Assembly: GCA_963969395.1 (NCBI GenBank) | Contig: OZ017799.1 | Coordinates: 5,520,501-5,584,500, forward strand | DNA from: Pseudoscleropodium purum | Lineage: Eukaryota; Streptophyta; Bryopsida; Hypnales; Brachytheciaceae | Length of the DNA: 64,000 bases | Direction: 5' to 3' | Shown: positions 22,945-32,800 of the stretch, one piece after another | Layout: each line of letters opens with the position of its first letter | How positions within the stretch are numbered: position 1 is the stretch's first letter | Translations under genes and position numbers: made by a program | Notes under the pieces: model-generated | Told to the model about the DNA's origin: nothing | The model's database searches: none | The model's input: only the letters and a program-made list of their open reading frames with translations

Positions 22945-24369
22945 ATGAAACTGAGCAACGCGGAGCTTCTGGCTGCGGAGCCTCTTCTTGGGGGCCAGTA
23001 CTTGAGTTCGCCTCCTTTGAATTCGAAGGCTAGTGCATTCGGTGGAGCGGGGGATATGGCGGGGGACATGTACTCGCCCATTCTCAAGGCCAGCTGGGGG
23101 AAGTCGGAGCACGGGGGGTCGCGCATTCACTGTATCCCGCTCTTGATGTTCTTCGTCTTCTTCATCCTCTGGGCGGCGAGTTCAGGTAAGGCTTGGACAT
23201 CGCTTGCGGGAATGGGCTTGGAAGGAAAGGCACAGATCCTCTCTGGGTAGGGTTTAGGCTTTCTTTTCTGCATTCTGATTTCGTCTTCTATGGACTGATC
23301 CTTGCAACTCATCTCTTCCTATTAATCAACTTGGTGGGTCGTCAATGCGTGGTCATGGTAATGCTCGCACATTGCTTGGGGGCTTGTGCTTGTAAGGGAA
23401 GTCGCTGCTCTTCTCTGTTTAGGGTTTAGGCTTTCATTCGAGTTTTGGCATTCTAATCCCTTGTCCTATTGACTGATCCCTGGAACTCATCTCATCCAAC
23501 TAATCAACTTGGTTGCTCTCCGATTAATCAACTTGGTTGGCCGTCAATGCGTGACCATGCTCGCACATTGCTTGGGGGCTTGTGCTTGTATGCAAATTCG
23601 CTGCGCTTCTCTGTTTAGGGTTTATGCTTTCTTTTGAGGTTTTGCTTTCTGATCCCGTGTTCTATTGACTGATCCTGCAACGTATCTCTTCCAATTAGTC
23701 AACTTGGTTGGTCTTCAAGTAGCAAGCATTGTGTACGAAACTATGACTCGGGTGAATTCATGTCCATGGGCGCTAATCTTTGGATGGAAATCGGGGTTTG
23801 TGTACTGTCTCTTCTTTATAGTGGTCTACATGAACTCCCAGTGTTTAAATGATTACATAAGAAATCATCGGTGAGAATGTAGAATCGGGGACTTCGCGTG
23901 CAGTATATTCAGGCACTCCCCGAAATCATTCAACACATTGAGTGAGAAAGCAATTGGATCTCAAGAGAAATGGACTGTTGTAGTTCCCGAACTGATGTCT
24001 TCAGTGAGCTCAATGAATGATCTCCCAATGAATGCACACTCCTACATTGATTGATTAGAGTGTACTCTCTCTACCTTATGTGAAAGGGCTTGGTGTACAG
24101 AGGTTATCCTATAGTGCTGATTCATTCGTGTTGGTGTTTTGAATGGGATGAGTAGAAGTGTTGCCCGACGTGAGAATAGCAACGACATCAGACTTGGGGA
24201 CATCTGATTTGGAGCTGAAGATGGTGTCCGAGGATGAGAATGATTCTCACAGTGGTGGCAGGACAGTGCTACAGCTACACGGGTCATCTCATCATGGAGC
24301 TGCTTCTCTTAGAAACACCCTTCCTGAAAAAGCCCATTTGAGAGGCAATGGAAGATCTGACAATGGGAG
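22945..24369 (+). CDS. Unrecognised single-pass membrane protein, 5' exons
   Basis: Exon 1 is 22945-23185 (80 codons plus 1 base, donor AG|GTAAG). Exon 2 is 24156-24369 (tandem acceptor TAG|AAG, donor GAG|GTAATG). The junction is in phase with either acceptor AG. Exon 1 encodes an N-terminus with AELLAAEPLLGG and a Ser/Gly/Ala-rich stretch, then a charged spacer and the hydrophobic segment HCIPLLMFFVFFILWAASS near residues 60-80. This suggests a type II or tail-like membrane anchor. Exon 2 encodes a polar, Ser/His/Glu-rich stem of about 71 residues. The layout resembles Golgi type II enzymes, but no catalytic domain can be seen and I do not recognise the family. The ATG chosen is the first in frame in a GC-rich island. 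Where the gene ends is uncertain; see the candidate exons at 24649-25002. Intron 1 (970 bp) holds a tandem repeat and a dispersed repeat. Confidence 0.6.
23241..23720 (+). repeat. Tandem repeat of about 190 bp, 2.5-3 units, in intron 1
   Basis: Units begin at a GGGTTTAGGCTTTC block near 23249, 23420 and 23616. They continue through TATTGACTGATCC, AATCAACTTGGTTGG, GTCAATGCGTG and GCTCGCACATTGCTTGGGGG. The last unit runs into the dispersed repeat at 23655-24090. Confidence 0.85.
23655..24090 (+). repeat. Gene-associated dispersed repeat, copy 1
   Basis: The blocks TATTGACTGATCCTGCAAC, TTGGTTGGTCTTCAAGTAGC, GGATGGAAATCGGGG, TATAGTGGTCTACATGA and ATCTCCCAATGAATGCACAC recur in the same order in the phospholipase D intron at 32130-32450, or upstream of that gene at 38360-38720. 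Copy-to-copy identity is moderate. No coding frame is shared. Confidence 0.65.
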
Positions 24370-24648
24370 GTAATGACTGGTCTCAAAGAGTTCTTGAATG
24401 CTTTTTTTTGCGATAGTTTGGTGAGCTTGCTATCTCATCCATGCCTCCAAATATCCTGCACCAATTTTATCGACATTTTGTTTATCAGAAGCAGAAGAGT
24501 AACTTCAATTCTAAGTCCAACGTGGGGTAGTTCTATAAACTCTGCCACATGGACGCAGATATTGTTGTTATCCTTGGTAGCCTACAGTCTATGACACCGA
24601 CTTCTGTTAATCATGTATGAATTCATCAATAGGTACTTCAGTTGATAG

Positions 24649-25002
24649 GATTCTTCACTTTTTGTATCATTCTTGGAGGGGTTATTCGCCCCCCTACCTT
24701 TTTTTCTATGAAATTATAGATGGGTATCGTTGTAGGTAAAATTCTTGATAGGGCTTAAGTGCCTAATAAGATGGTGTGTATCAATATCCACAGAGAATAA
24801 ACGACTCTTATCTCCATTCTTTGTATGGAAAGCAGTGCATTCATTTGCATGAAAAGCAGAGTCTGTTAATGTGCCTTTGACCAGCATTTATTTACTGCAC
24901 TCTTATTTCTATAATCTATCCAGTTCTGCACTTCTGCACCTTGCAGAGTTGATCATTTATTCGTGTGTCAGTTGTTTGATAGATTCTTGGGATTGGATTT
25001 GA
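24649..25002 (+). CDS. Tentative last exons of the membrane-protein gene
   Basis: Two open segments with correct borders continue the phase of the exon ending at 24369. The first, 24649-24735, has acceptor GATAG, donor TGTAG|GTAAAA and 28 codons containing YHSWRGYSPPYLFFYEI. The second, 24924-25002, has acceptor ATCCAG and 25 whole codons before the stop TGA at 25000-25002. Together they would give a protein of about 207 residues. Each segment is short enough to be open by chance, and the gene could instead continue elsewhere. I do not recognise the sequence. Confidence 0.25.
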
Positions 25003-25116
25003 CTTTTGGCATGATGGCATGGGATAATATAGTGACCACAAAAAGTGGGGTCCATCACTGAAACAATGCATTGAGAAAAAAATGATCGAAAATTGAAACT
25101 TTGGACACAAGGTACA

Positions 25117-25287
25117 GGCACCTGAAAGCGTCCCTTTCTAGGAAGGGGAGTCATCTCAGAACTTAAATGTAGACATCCCAAATACAAATTATTACTTGTT
25201 GTCTGACATGATAGGCCATAAATGGTCCACCTAGATTTGTGTTTCAAAATGACTCCCCTTCCTAGAAAGGGATGCCATTGGGTGCCT
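25117..25287. mobile_element. Small inverted-repeat element
   Basis: The arms are GGCACCTGAAAGCGTCCCTT plus TCTAGGAAGGGGAGTCAT and, inverted, ATGACTCCCCTTCCTAGAAA plus GGGATGCCATTGGGTGCC. They are about 38 bp each around a loop near 95 bp. It looks like a MITE of 171 bp. No clear target-site duplication is seen. Confidence 0.75.
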
Positions 25288-25289
25288 CT

Positions 25290-27290
25290 ATTATAATGTA
25301 GATGCATCCATTCCCCATCCTGTACCCACTTTGTCATCATGTACCAATGGAGCCCATTTTTTTTCTAGATAGTACTCTAGTGGTATATGCTAATGGAATT
25401 GGATATAGGGATGGAAATGGGTGTATATCTTAAAAGTTGTAAGTACACCTTCACTCTAGATGGGCATTTCCAAATACACCACTAATCCAAAACCACCATC
25501 ATCTCTTAGTGCACATTTCCAAAATCAATTTGTATCACCATTGCTTTGTGTACATTTCCAAAATGAATATGTTCTTATGTGGAAGAATTGATTTTAGAAT
25601 ATCTACCAAAAAAAGCTTTGAATATAGTATCCAAATTTTTTTTTTTGGGTGCATTGGAACCTCTTTTCATTTGCCAAAAAGAAAATATGAAAATTTGACC
25701 AATTTAATAATAGTAACAAGGTACAAAAGCAAAAAGTGCTAGTTTTAGGGGCTACCCACCTAAATCATCATTTAATGTAGTTTACCTATAATTGACTAGA
25801 ATTTAAGTGATTGAACAATGTATGTCCTTTTGCATATAGGGGAGATGGCATGTTGAAGTCGAAGGAGAGAACTTTGGCTTGAAAATGAAAATATTTTAAT
25901 TTCTAAAGTTGAAAAAACTACAATAAGCACATAAAATGGTGGATTCATAAAATGACACATGGTTAATGACTTCTTCCAATAGCTTCCTACAATGAAGATT
26001 TACAATGATTTATTCCATAAATCATAATTATATTTTAAGTGGTGACATTTAGACAAGGTCGATAATGAGTGCTCATACCTTAATCCATTAAGGATTGTGG
26101 TTGATTTTTGAGGTGGACAAGACTTTTACTAGTTTTAAGGTGAATATGATAGAAAAAAATTCCAAACCATAATGAATTCAAGAGATTATCTTGTACTAAT
26201 CAAAATTCACATGAATGCTTGGGGCTCCGTAGTAAATTTTGTGGCAGTTCATCATCTTGATTTAGATATTGTAATGCAACTTTGTATATTTTTAGCTCAT
26301 ATGTTGTTTGTTTTTCAACCCCTAAACTACATGCTAGTACAAAATTTCTCAATTTTTGTCCCAATAATTTCACTTCTAAATTCCCCATACCCGTCTTCTT
26401 TGGCATCTAACCCCAAATTTGTTAGCAAACTTTGGCTACTAATGAAAAAGCATCAATTTGGACTAGAAAGTGGTCAACCAAATGTTAATGGATTAAAATC
26501 TTTAACAATCTTTTATGTATTGTCACTTGTATATACAAACTAAGATCCATTGGAATCAAAATTTGTAAAAACATTTACCTTGATATATATCAAATGTAGA
26601 AAGTCATTATATTTTTTGGAATACATGAAGTATTACATGTCACACACTTTGAATTAACTTTGAGTAGCAACTTTGTTCAACACATGTGCATTATAGTATT
26701 TTCTTGCAATTAAATATTGTTGCTCACTTATGTATGGAATTTCTCCTTTGGCTTTCATAAAATGGATCTCATCTACTCAAAAATGTCCAAGCAAAGAAGT
26801 TGGAAACCTAGTGACTGTATAGGGTATAATATTCTTAAAAACTATTTATCATACCATTTTAAGAATTTTGCATAATATAGAATACTATTGGCATTTTTTA
26901 TCTCACATAATAAAGCTTAATATGCAATTCCAATCAAGCATACCGAATTTCAATTTCACAAAACCCAAACTTCATTTTTGATGGATGTTTCATTCAATAG
27001 TAGTGGTTTTATATGATAATTGATTGAAAAACATTGGTGATGAATTTTTAAAATCTGCTTGCAAAAATACATAGGAAATATCCATATACACATCTTTCAT
27101 TTAAAAAGAACTCCATTAAATAAAAACATATAATCTATGAAGAGCATAACATTCTTAAATAGCCAATGGAAAGACTCTTTCGCTTTTGCATGTCCCATCG
27201 GCTCTTACAATTAAAAAAAAATCTTGAATTATTGAAATCATCAAAAGCAAAGGAAGTCACTCAACAAAAGAAGTCAACAACTTGTGAGAT
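25290..27290. other. Intergenic, repeat remnants
   Basis: It contains copy 2 of the dispersed AT-rich repeat at 25488-25765 (see 2215-2790). The rest is AT-rich. The longest open frame (26172-26543, plus) has low complexity, no recognised motif and no splice context, so I do not call it. Confidence 0.4.
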
Positions 27291-27294
27291 TTAT

Positions 27295-27713
27295 TAGAGC
27301 ATCTTTAGTCATAAATGGTATATGACACTCAATAGTATATCAAATTTAGACATTTGACAACTACTTCAAAAGCAAGGTAAAATTCACAAATTATAGAGGT
27401 CTTGGCAAATCATGGTTACCAAAGCAAAGTTTGGCCATTGACACTTTAAATGTAGCCCAATGTAGAGTGTTAATGGCCAAATTTTGCTTTGGTAACCGTG
27501 ATTTGCCAAGACCTCTATAATTTGTGACTTTTACCTTGCTTTTGAAGTGGTTGTCCAATGTCTAAATCTGATTTTTTTTTACTACTAAAAGTGCTTTTGC
27601 ATGCGCTTTTAATGATACAAATTTCAAGTTCAAATTATACAACATTCAAAAGTTAGATGTACCATAAGAGTGCTATATACCATTTAGGACTAAGGATACT
27701 CCTAGGCACTTGC
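27295..27713. mobile_element. Foldback MITE with long inverted arms
   Basis: This is about 419 bp that folds back on itself. The inner arms are TATAGAGGTCTTGGCAAATC plus ATGGTTACCAAAGCAAAG (left) and CTTTGGTAACCGTGATTTGC plus CAAGACCTCTATAATTTGTG (right), nearly perfect over about 65 bp. The outer ends GAGCATCTTTAGTC and GACTAAGGATACTC pair imperfectly. Flanks are TTA and CTA, compatible with a decayed 3-bp target duplication of the Harbinger/Tourist type. A diverged relative lies at 21595-21985. Confidence 0.8.
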
Positions 27714-27947
27714 TTACTTGCTTAGTTGGATGGGTTGGAAAAGTGGGAAGGGAGAGATAATAGTTAAACAAGCTTGCTCTTCATGTTCAAGAATGTTATG
27801 AATTTGATGTGAGGTGTCTTATGAAAAAACATTATAAAATCGATGTATCTATATTTTAACTAGATTTTGGCAAAAGAATTGCACACATGCTCAAAGGTAT
27901 AAAATTCATCACAATGTCACTGTCAAATAGTAAAATCTAGTTAAAAT

Positions 27948-28169
27948 AACTACAAGGAAAAGGGATTTTTTAAGTGAGTTTTAAAGTATAGTCCTAAACA
28001 TAAGATTTTAAGTAATGACCTTGAAGGAGATTTTTAGCAAAATTTTACTAAAAACACATGTATTTCTAGTAAATTTTTGTTGAAAATCTCCTTAAAGGTC
28101 ACTACTTAAAATCTTATGTCTAGGACTATACTTAAAAACTCACTTAAAACACCCCTTTCTCTTGTAGTG
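27948..28169. mobile_element. CACTA-type MITE, 222 bp, TSD AAT
   Basis: The right end, read inverted, is CACTACAAGAGAAAGGG, the hallmark end of CACTA (En/Spm) transposons. The left end is AACTACAAGGAAAAGGG, differing at the first base. Arms of about 85 bp pair almost throughout (for example AAGTATAGTCCTAAACATAA with its complement). Both sides carry AAT (27945-27947 and 28170-28172), the expected 3-bp target-site duplication. It is non-autonomous. Confidence 0.9.
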
Positions 28170-28500
28170 AATACAAGATACGAGTATCTATTTCACAAGG
28201 TTTGGTTATATAATACTTTACATTGAATCCTTCATAGATCACCAATATACCATATGTCTTTGCCAAAACTATTGGAATGTCATTTGTAATTGCCAAATCC
28301 CTTTTTAAATCTCTTTTCATATCCATTTATTTTGTTTCAAATCATATGATGTAGCATTGACATGAAAGTCTATATGATGTATCAATTTTGTATCTAATAT
28401 GCATTTAAAAAATGTTTTGGTTGGCATAAGAAAATAGTACGCTAAACATTTTCTTAAAGTAAAAATAAAAGTATAAGTATTGACCTAGCATTGTGATTAG

Positions 28501-28685
28501 TGAAGCATTATTAAACTTGTTGACTTCTATGCCCAAAGGCCTAATCACTCTCTACAACCCATTTTCTAATTTTGTCACCAATAATAACTTTAATGAAGCA
28601 TTATCTAACTTCTTGACTTCTAGGCCCACAGGTTTAATCACTCTCTACAATCCATTTTCAAAATTCTGTCACCAATAATAACTTT
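28501..28685 (+). repeat. Tandem duplication, about 93-bp period
   Basis: Two units start TGAAGCATTA at 28501 and 28594 and run through TTGACTTCTA, AATCACTCTCTACAA and GTCACCAATAATAACTT. Confidence 0.9.
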
Positions 28686-28689
28686 GGAA

Positions 28690-29164
28690 TTCAATATCTT
28701 TCAACTTACTAGTTAGAACACTACAAAACTTGCTTCAAGCCTACACCCTTGCCAAAGACTTTCTGAAGGTACTAATTGCACCTTGATTACAACTCATTTC
28801 CTAATTTCCAAATTTTTTAATTCATGAAAACTTCAAAATTAAATATCTCTCACCTTGTCAATTGGAACATTATAATATTTGCTTCATGCACCCCCAACCC
28901 CCACCCCTCTTTGTGGAAGGCTTTCCAACAACAACAATCAACCCCCCATAGTTTTGGAGATTTTGATGTATGCCATAAAACAAACAATCTATTTAAATTG
29001 TATAAATATTTTTGTTGCTTAATGTGTGTTTTTTAATATGAAAGATTTTTGTATGGATGTTTCCTAAATATCCATCCAATTGCATTTTAGAAAACTCACC
29101 ACCAATGCTTGGCAATCAATTATCACATGAAACCACTATTACTAAGTGAAAACAATTCACCCAA
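28690..29164. other. Intergenic between tandem repeat and PLD 3' end
   Basis: AT-rich, with fragments resembling the unit at 28501-28685 (CTCACCTTGTCAATTGGAAC-like blocks). No gene is seen. Confidence 0.4.
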
Positions 29165-29887
29165 AATGGAGTTTCGTATTTTCAAACCTGAAATTGATTG
29201 GATTTGCATAAGAATTGAATGTACAAAAAATGCCTATTGTATTTGATATTCTGCAAGACTCTTTGAATCACACAATAGGCAATTTGTAAGAATATTGTAC
29301 CCCACCCACTGTACATCTGCATTAAGTGAAAGACTAATGCTAATACAACTCCGCAACATACCCAAACCTGTACTTTACAGTCCAAGCCTTCCCAACCAGA
29401 AAGCAGGGCACCTTTCTGGGGATGGATCCGACTACCAAATGCTTCATTTGAAAAGCCAAAAGAATCCAGCCACTGGAATGACTGCATACAGCTCCCTCCG
29501 CCTTTACACCAACAGGTTGACAAAAAGAAAAAAATAAATTCGGCATGAAAGAAATTTCCATATTCAGCTGCAGATTCCTTCACGATCTAAAACGTACTCT
29601 GAACAAGCAGCTAAGCTAGCTCCATCACAGGCTCAGGACCTGCTCAAACTTCCTCACATGTAGCATTTTGTTGATGCAAAGCCTCCTTTCTTTTCAATCC
29701 TGAGCCAACAAAGCTATGAGAGAGGCACTGTGCTTGTTACACAGACTTGTGTTTCCAGTAAGGTACTTCTCACACTTTCTCACCTTCACTGGAAAATGTG
29801 ACGTTTGTCAATGCAAAGCCTCCTCCAGCGCCAGTAACTTTAATAGGGTATTTTTTTGGTTGAGGAAACGCAGCAATACCGTGCTTA
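29165..29887 (-). other. Probable 3' UTR of phospholipase D
   Basis: This is moderately GC-rich DNA directly downstream of the PLD stop on the minus strand, and it ends where the AT-rich desert begins. GGAGGCTTTGCATYRACAAA occurs twice (at about 29811-29830 and 29670-29689, read on the minus strand), a short internal duplication. The polyadenylation site cannot be fixed. Confidence 0.45.
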
Positions 29888-32800
29888 TTAGGTGGTTAAG
29901 CTGTCTGGGAGATTCGCTTGACTGGTGCCCAAAATGTTGCCACCGACATCGGGAAAGGTCTCGAAGTTTTCGAGCGGTCCTACCGTCCCATCCCGGTTGA
30001 TGTTGATGGGGTACGGCAGCAGGTGGCCCTTCATGTCATTCACCTCTTCCTTCGTGAAGTCCTCCCAGTTGGCTTGCGCCAGTCGGTTCACTTCCTTGAC
30101 ACATTCCAAGCTCTCCGCTTCAGTGAAGACGGGGTCCACGCGACCCAAGTGCTCCGCCCACAGAGACAGACGGTATCCGAAGATCTGCAATTTACCAACA
30201 GCATGTCAATTGGGATCAATCCCATGCAAGATTTAAAATACCTTACGCCTGCTGTCACACCGCATGAGAGGATGAAAGAATAAAATAAGGGAACTGCACG
30301 TAACTGCACGTAACTGGTACCCGTTTCAAAAACGTTTCTAAAAGCGACCCCAACGGATTCTTGCCTAAAATGTACAGTACAGCGTCTGTCTGTTCACGAG
30401 ACTTCATGAGCCTAGGGTCGATTTTGGGTACACTTCTTTTCAGCACTTCATCACTTAGTGTATTCAATATACTGCATTCCAAGAGAATTTATAATCCGCT
30501 TTTGACTCCCAACACGACACAAAGCTGTGATAATAAAAGTTGTTCAAATGATGTTCAACACGATGCTCAAATGTTTATTAGGACGATTTTAGGTCTACTT
30601 ACTATATCCTTCACGTGAGGTATGCCTAATTGCGACACAAGTTTTGATGGCACCAGGATTGGAGGCTCAGATATGTTGCTTTTAAGTCAGCAAATCTTAC
30701 AAGGGTCCATCATAGTACGGGCAGTGACCTTAGCATTCGCTCTCAGTGCTTCTCAGCTAATGACACAAATTTGAAGAGGAACAGGAAGAGGAATTCAAAA
30801 CCAAACGCATTCAGAAATTTATGATGTGACCAAGCCAAAGACCCAGTGTTGTAGAGGCAAAATTTTTTTTTAACTAACCTGGCCACGAGGGTGGCTTCTC
30901 TTTCTAGCCCAGGAGTAGTGGGGTTGGTAAGCTCCCATTGCAATCTCGGTGTCGCGAGACCCATCCATCGACCGCTGGTTAATGTTGGCCGACCCACAAA
31001 CGATGTACTCATCGTCCACCACCATTCCCTTGGCATGCACGTAGATCATGAACCGCCTATACTTAAAACTTAAGCCCTGCATATCAATCACAGATGATAA
31101 GAAACAAGCCAAGCTACGATATAAAAGTATGAAATAAAATCACAGCTTGGGGTTCTCTCTGGCAAAACAACCAACCAACCAAGGCAACGAACTAACCAGT
31201 TATACAATATCGTCTTTTGTCCATGTGTTATTTTCACTAGAGTTGAATTCACTTATGCTTGCGAGTCAGGAAAATTTATTTCTAAAATAATTTATAGTAA
31301 AACAAATTTGAGGAACTCTTAAAATGTAACGTAAGAAAAATCTACTGCATGTTTCTTGAGGTCTCGCTTTGGTTAAAGTGATAATAAGGGGGCCTCCTTT
31401 TGTATCATGGGAGGGTTCCGTATGATGGCGGGTGTCCGAGAATGATCATCACTGGTGGAATGAGAAGAATCACCTCAGTAATAAACAGGTTTTCATTATC
31501 CACCATTAGGAATAAGAAGCTGGTTGGTAATTGGGAGAATGTAGCTCGATCTCCTCTTTGTAGTCTGTCTTTTGCACCTTTAAAGAATCCACTAATTCCC
31601 CTTCACCAAGCAGTTGTCCTGTTTAACACCTACAAATTCCTGTGACCATAAAGAAATATCCCTATGAATTATAAGTATGAGTTTTTTTAAATGCATTACG
31701 GTTCCTCAATCAACTTGATTTCTCTGAAAGCCTTGTTTTAGAACCGTTTTTTATGTTATGACCTCGTTTTTAAAGCCGCCGCCAATTTTCTTGCATTTTC
31801 GAGAATTGTGTACACTTACATGCTTCGAGTTTGGATCGAGCGGACTGGTAGGAGGATTTTTCTTCTCGATTTCAGTCATGGTCTCCCGGTTGCCGAGGCA
31901 ATAGAAGTTCAGATAGTCTCGAGGGTGGCGCTTATCAAGCTGGCCAACGTCTTTCAAGGCATCCGCAATAACACCATACATCATCTTCATCGTTTGAGTC
32001 TGCATTCAACAAAAAGCAAGTCAATTTGGAAATAGGAACAGAATCCTTTTGTATGCAGTTGTAAATTCGATTCTAGAGATAGCTTCCAGTCTACATAACG
32101 TACATGGGATACTAGAACTGTTAGGGACCTGATCCAATCTCCTATTGACTGACAACATCTCTCCCAATGCAATCGGTTGGCCTTCAATTAGCAAGTGGGT
32201 GTAAGCGTGACTTGCTCAATAACCTCTACGGTGACTACTCTATGAATGGAAATGGGGTTGTCTCCTGTCCCTTCAATAGTGGACTACAACCTCCCATTCG
32301 AATGATTGCAAAAGAAACACATACATTAGTGATAAATATTCGATTTCAAATTTGGTTCTTGCACCCAAAGTGATCTCTCCAGAGTTCTGTATTGACCTCT
32401 CAAAAATCACATTCCCTGTGTAAGTGGCTCGAATAGTATCCTCTACCTTAGTTCAGCATGCAGGCGGGGGATTTATGATGCTTTCTCTAGTATTGCTTTA
32501 CGTTAATCCCAGCATTGAAGCAGCGAAATGAGTTCTTAAGAAATCCTCATGGAGAAATTAAAATCACCTGAAAGAAGAGGATCTCTTGCATGGCGGCACT
32601 GTCCGGAACACCTTCGGGCCACATGGGAACCACAACATACACGGCAAACCGTTGACCTTCCCTGATCTTGGATGCCACCTTCAGTGCTAGTTCCATCGGT
32701 ATCAGATGGTTCGCACCTGGAATTTGCCCACAATGGGATAAATTTCTCACAAAAGCAACGTGAAGGAAAAATTGACAGGTTTGTTGATATGGGAATAGAA

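Noticed and set aside
26172..26543. 123-codon open frame
   Set aside because: The composition is that of AT-rich random sequence, and no motif, splice context or GC rise supports coding.
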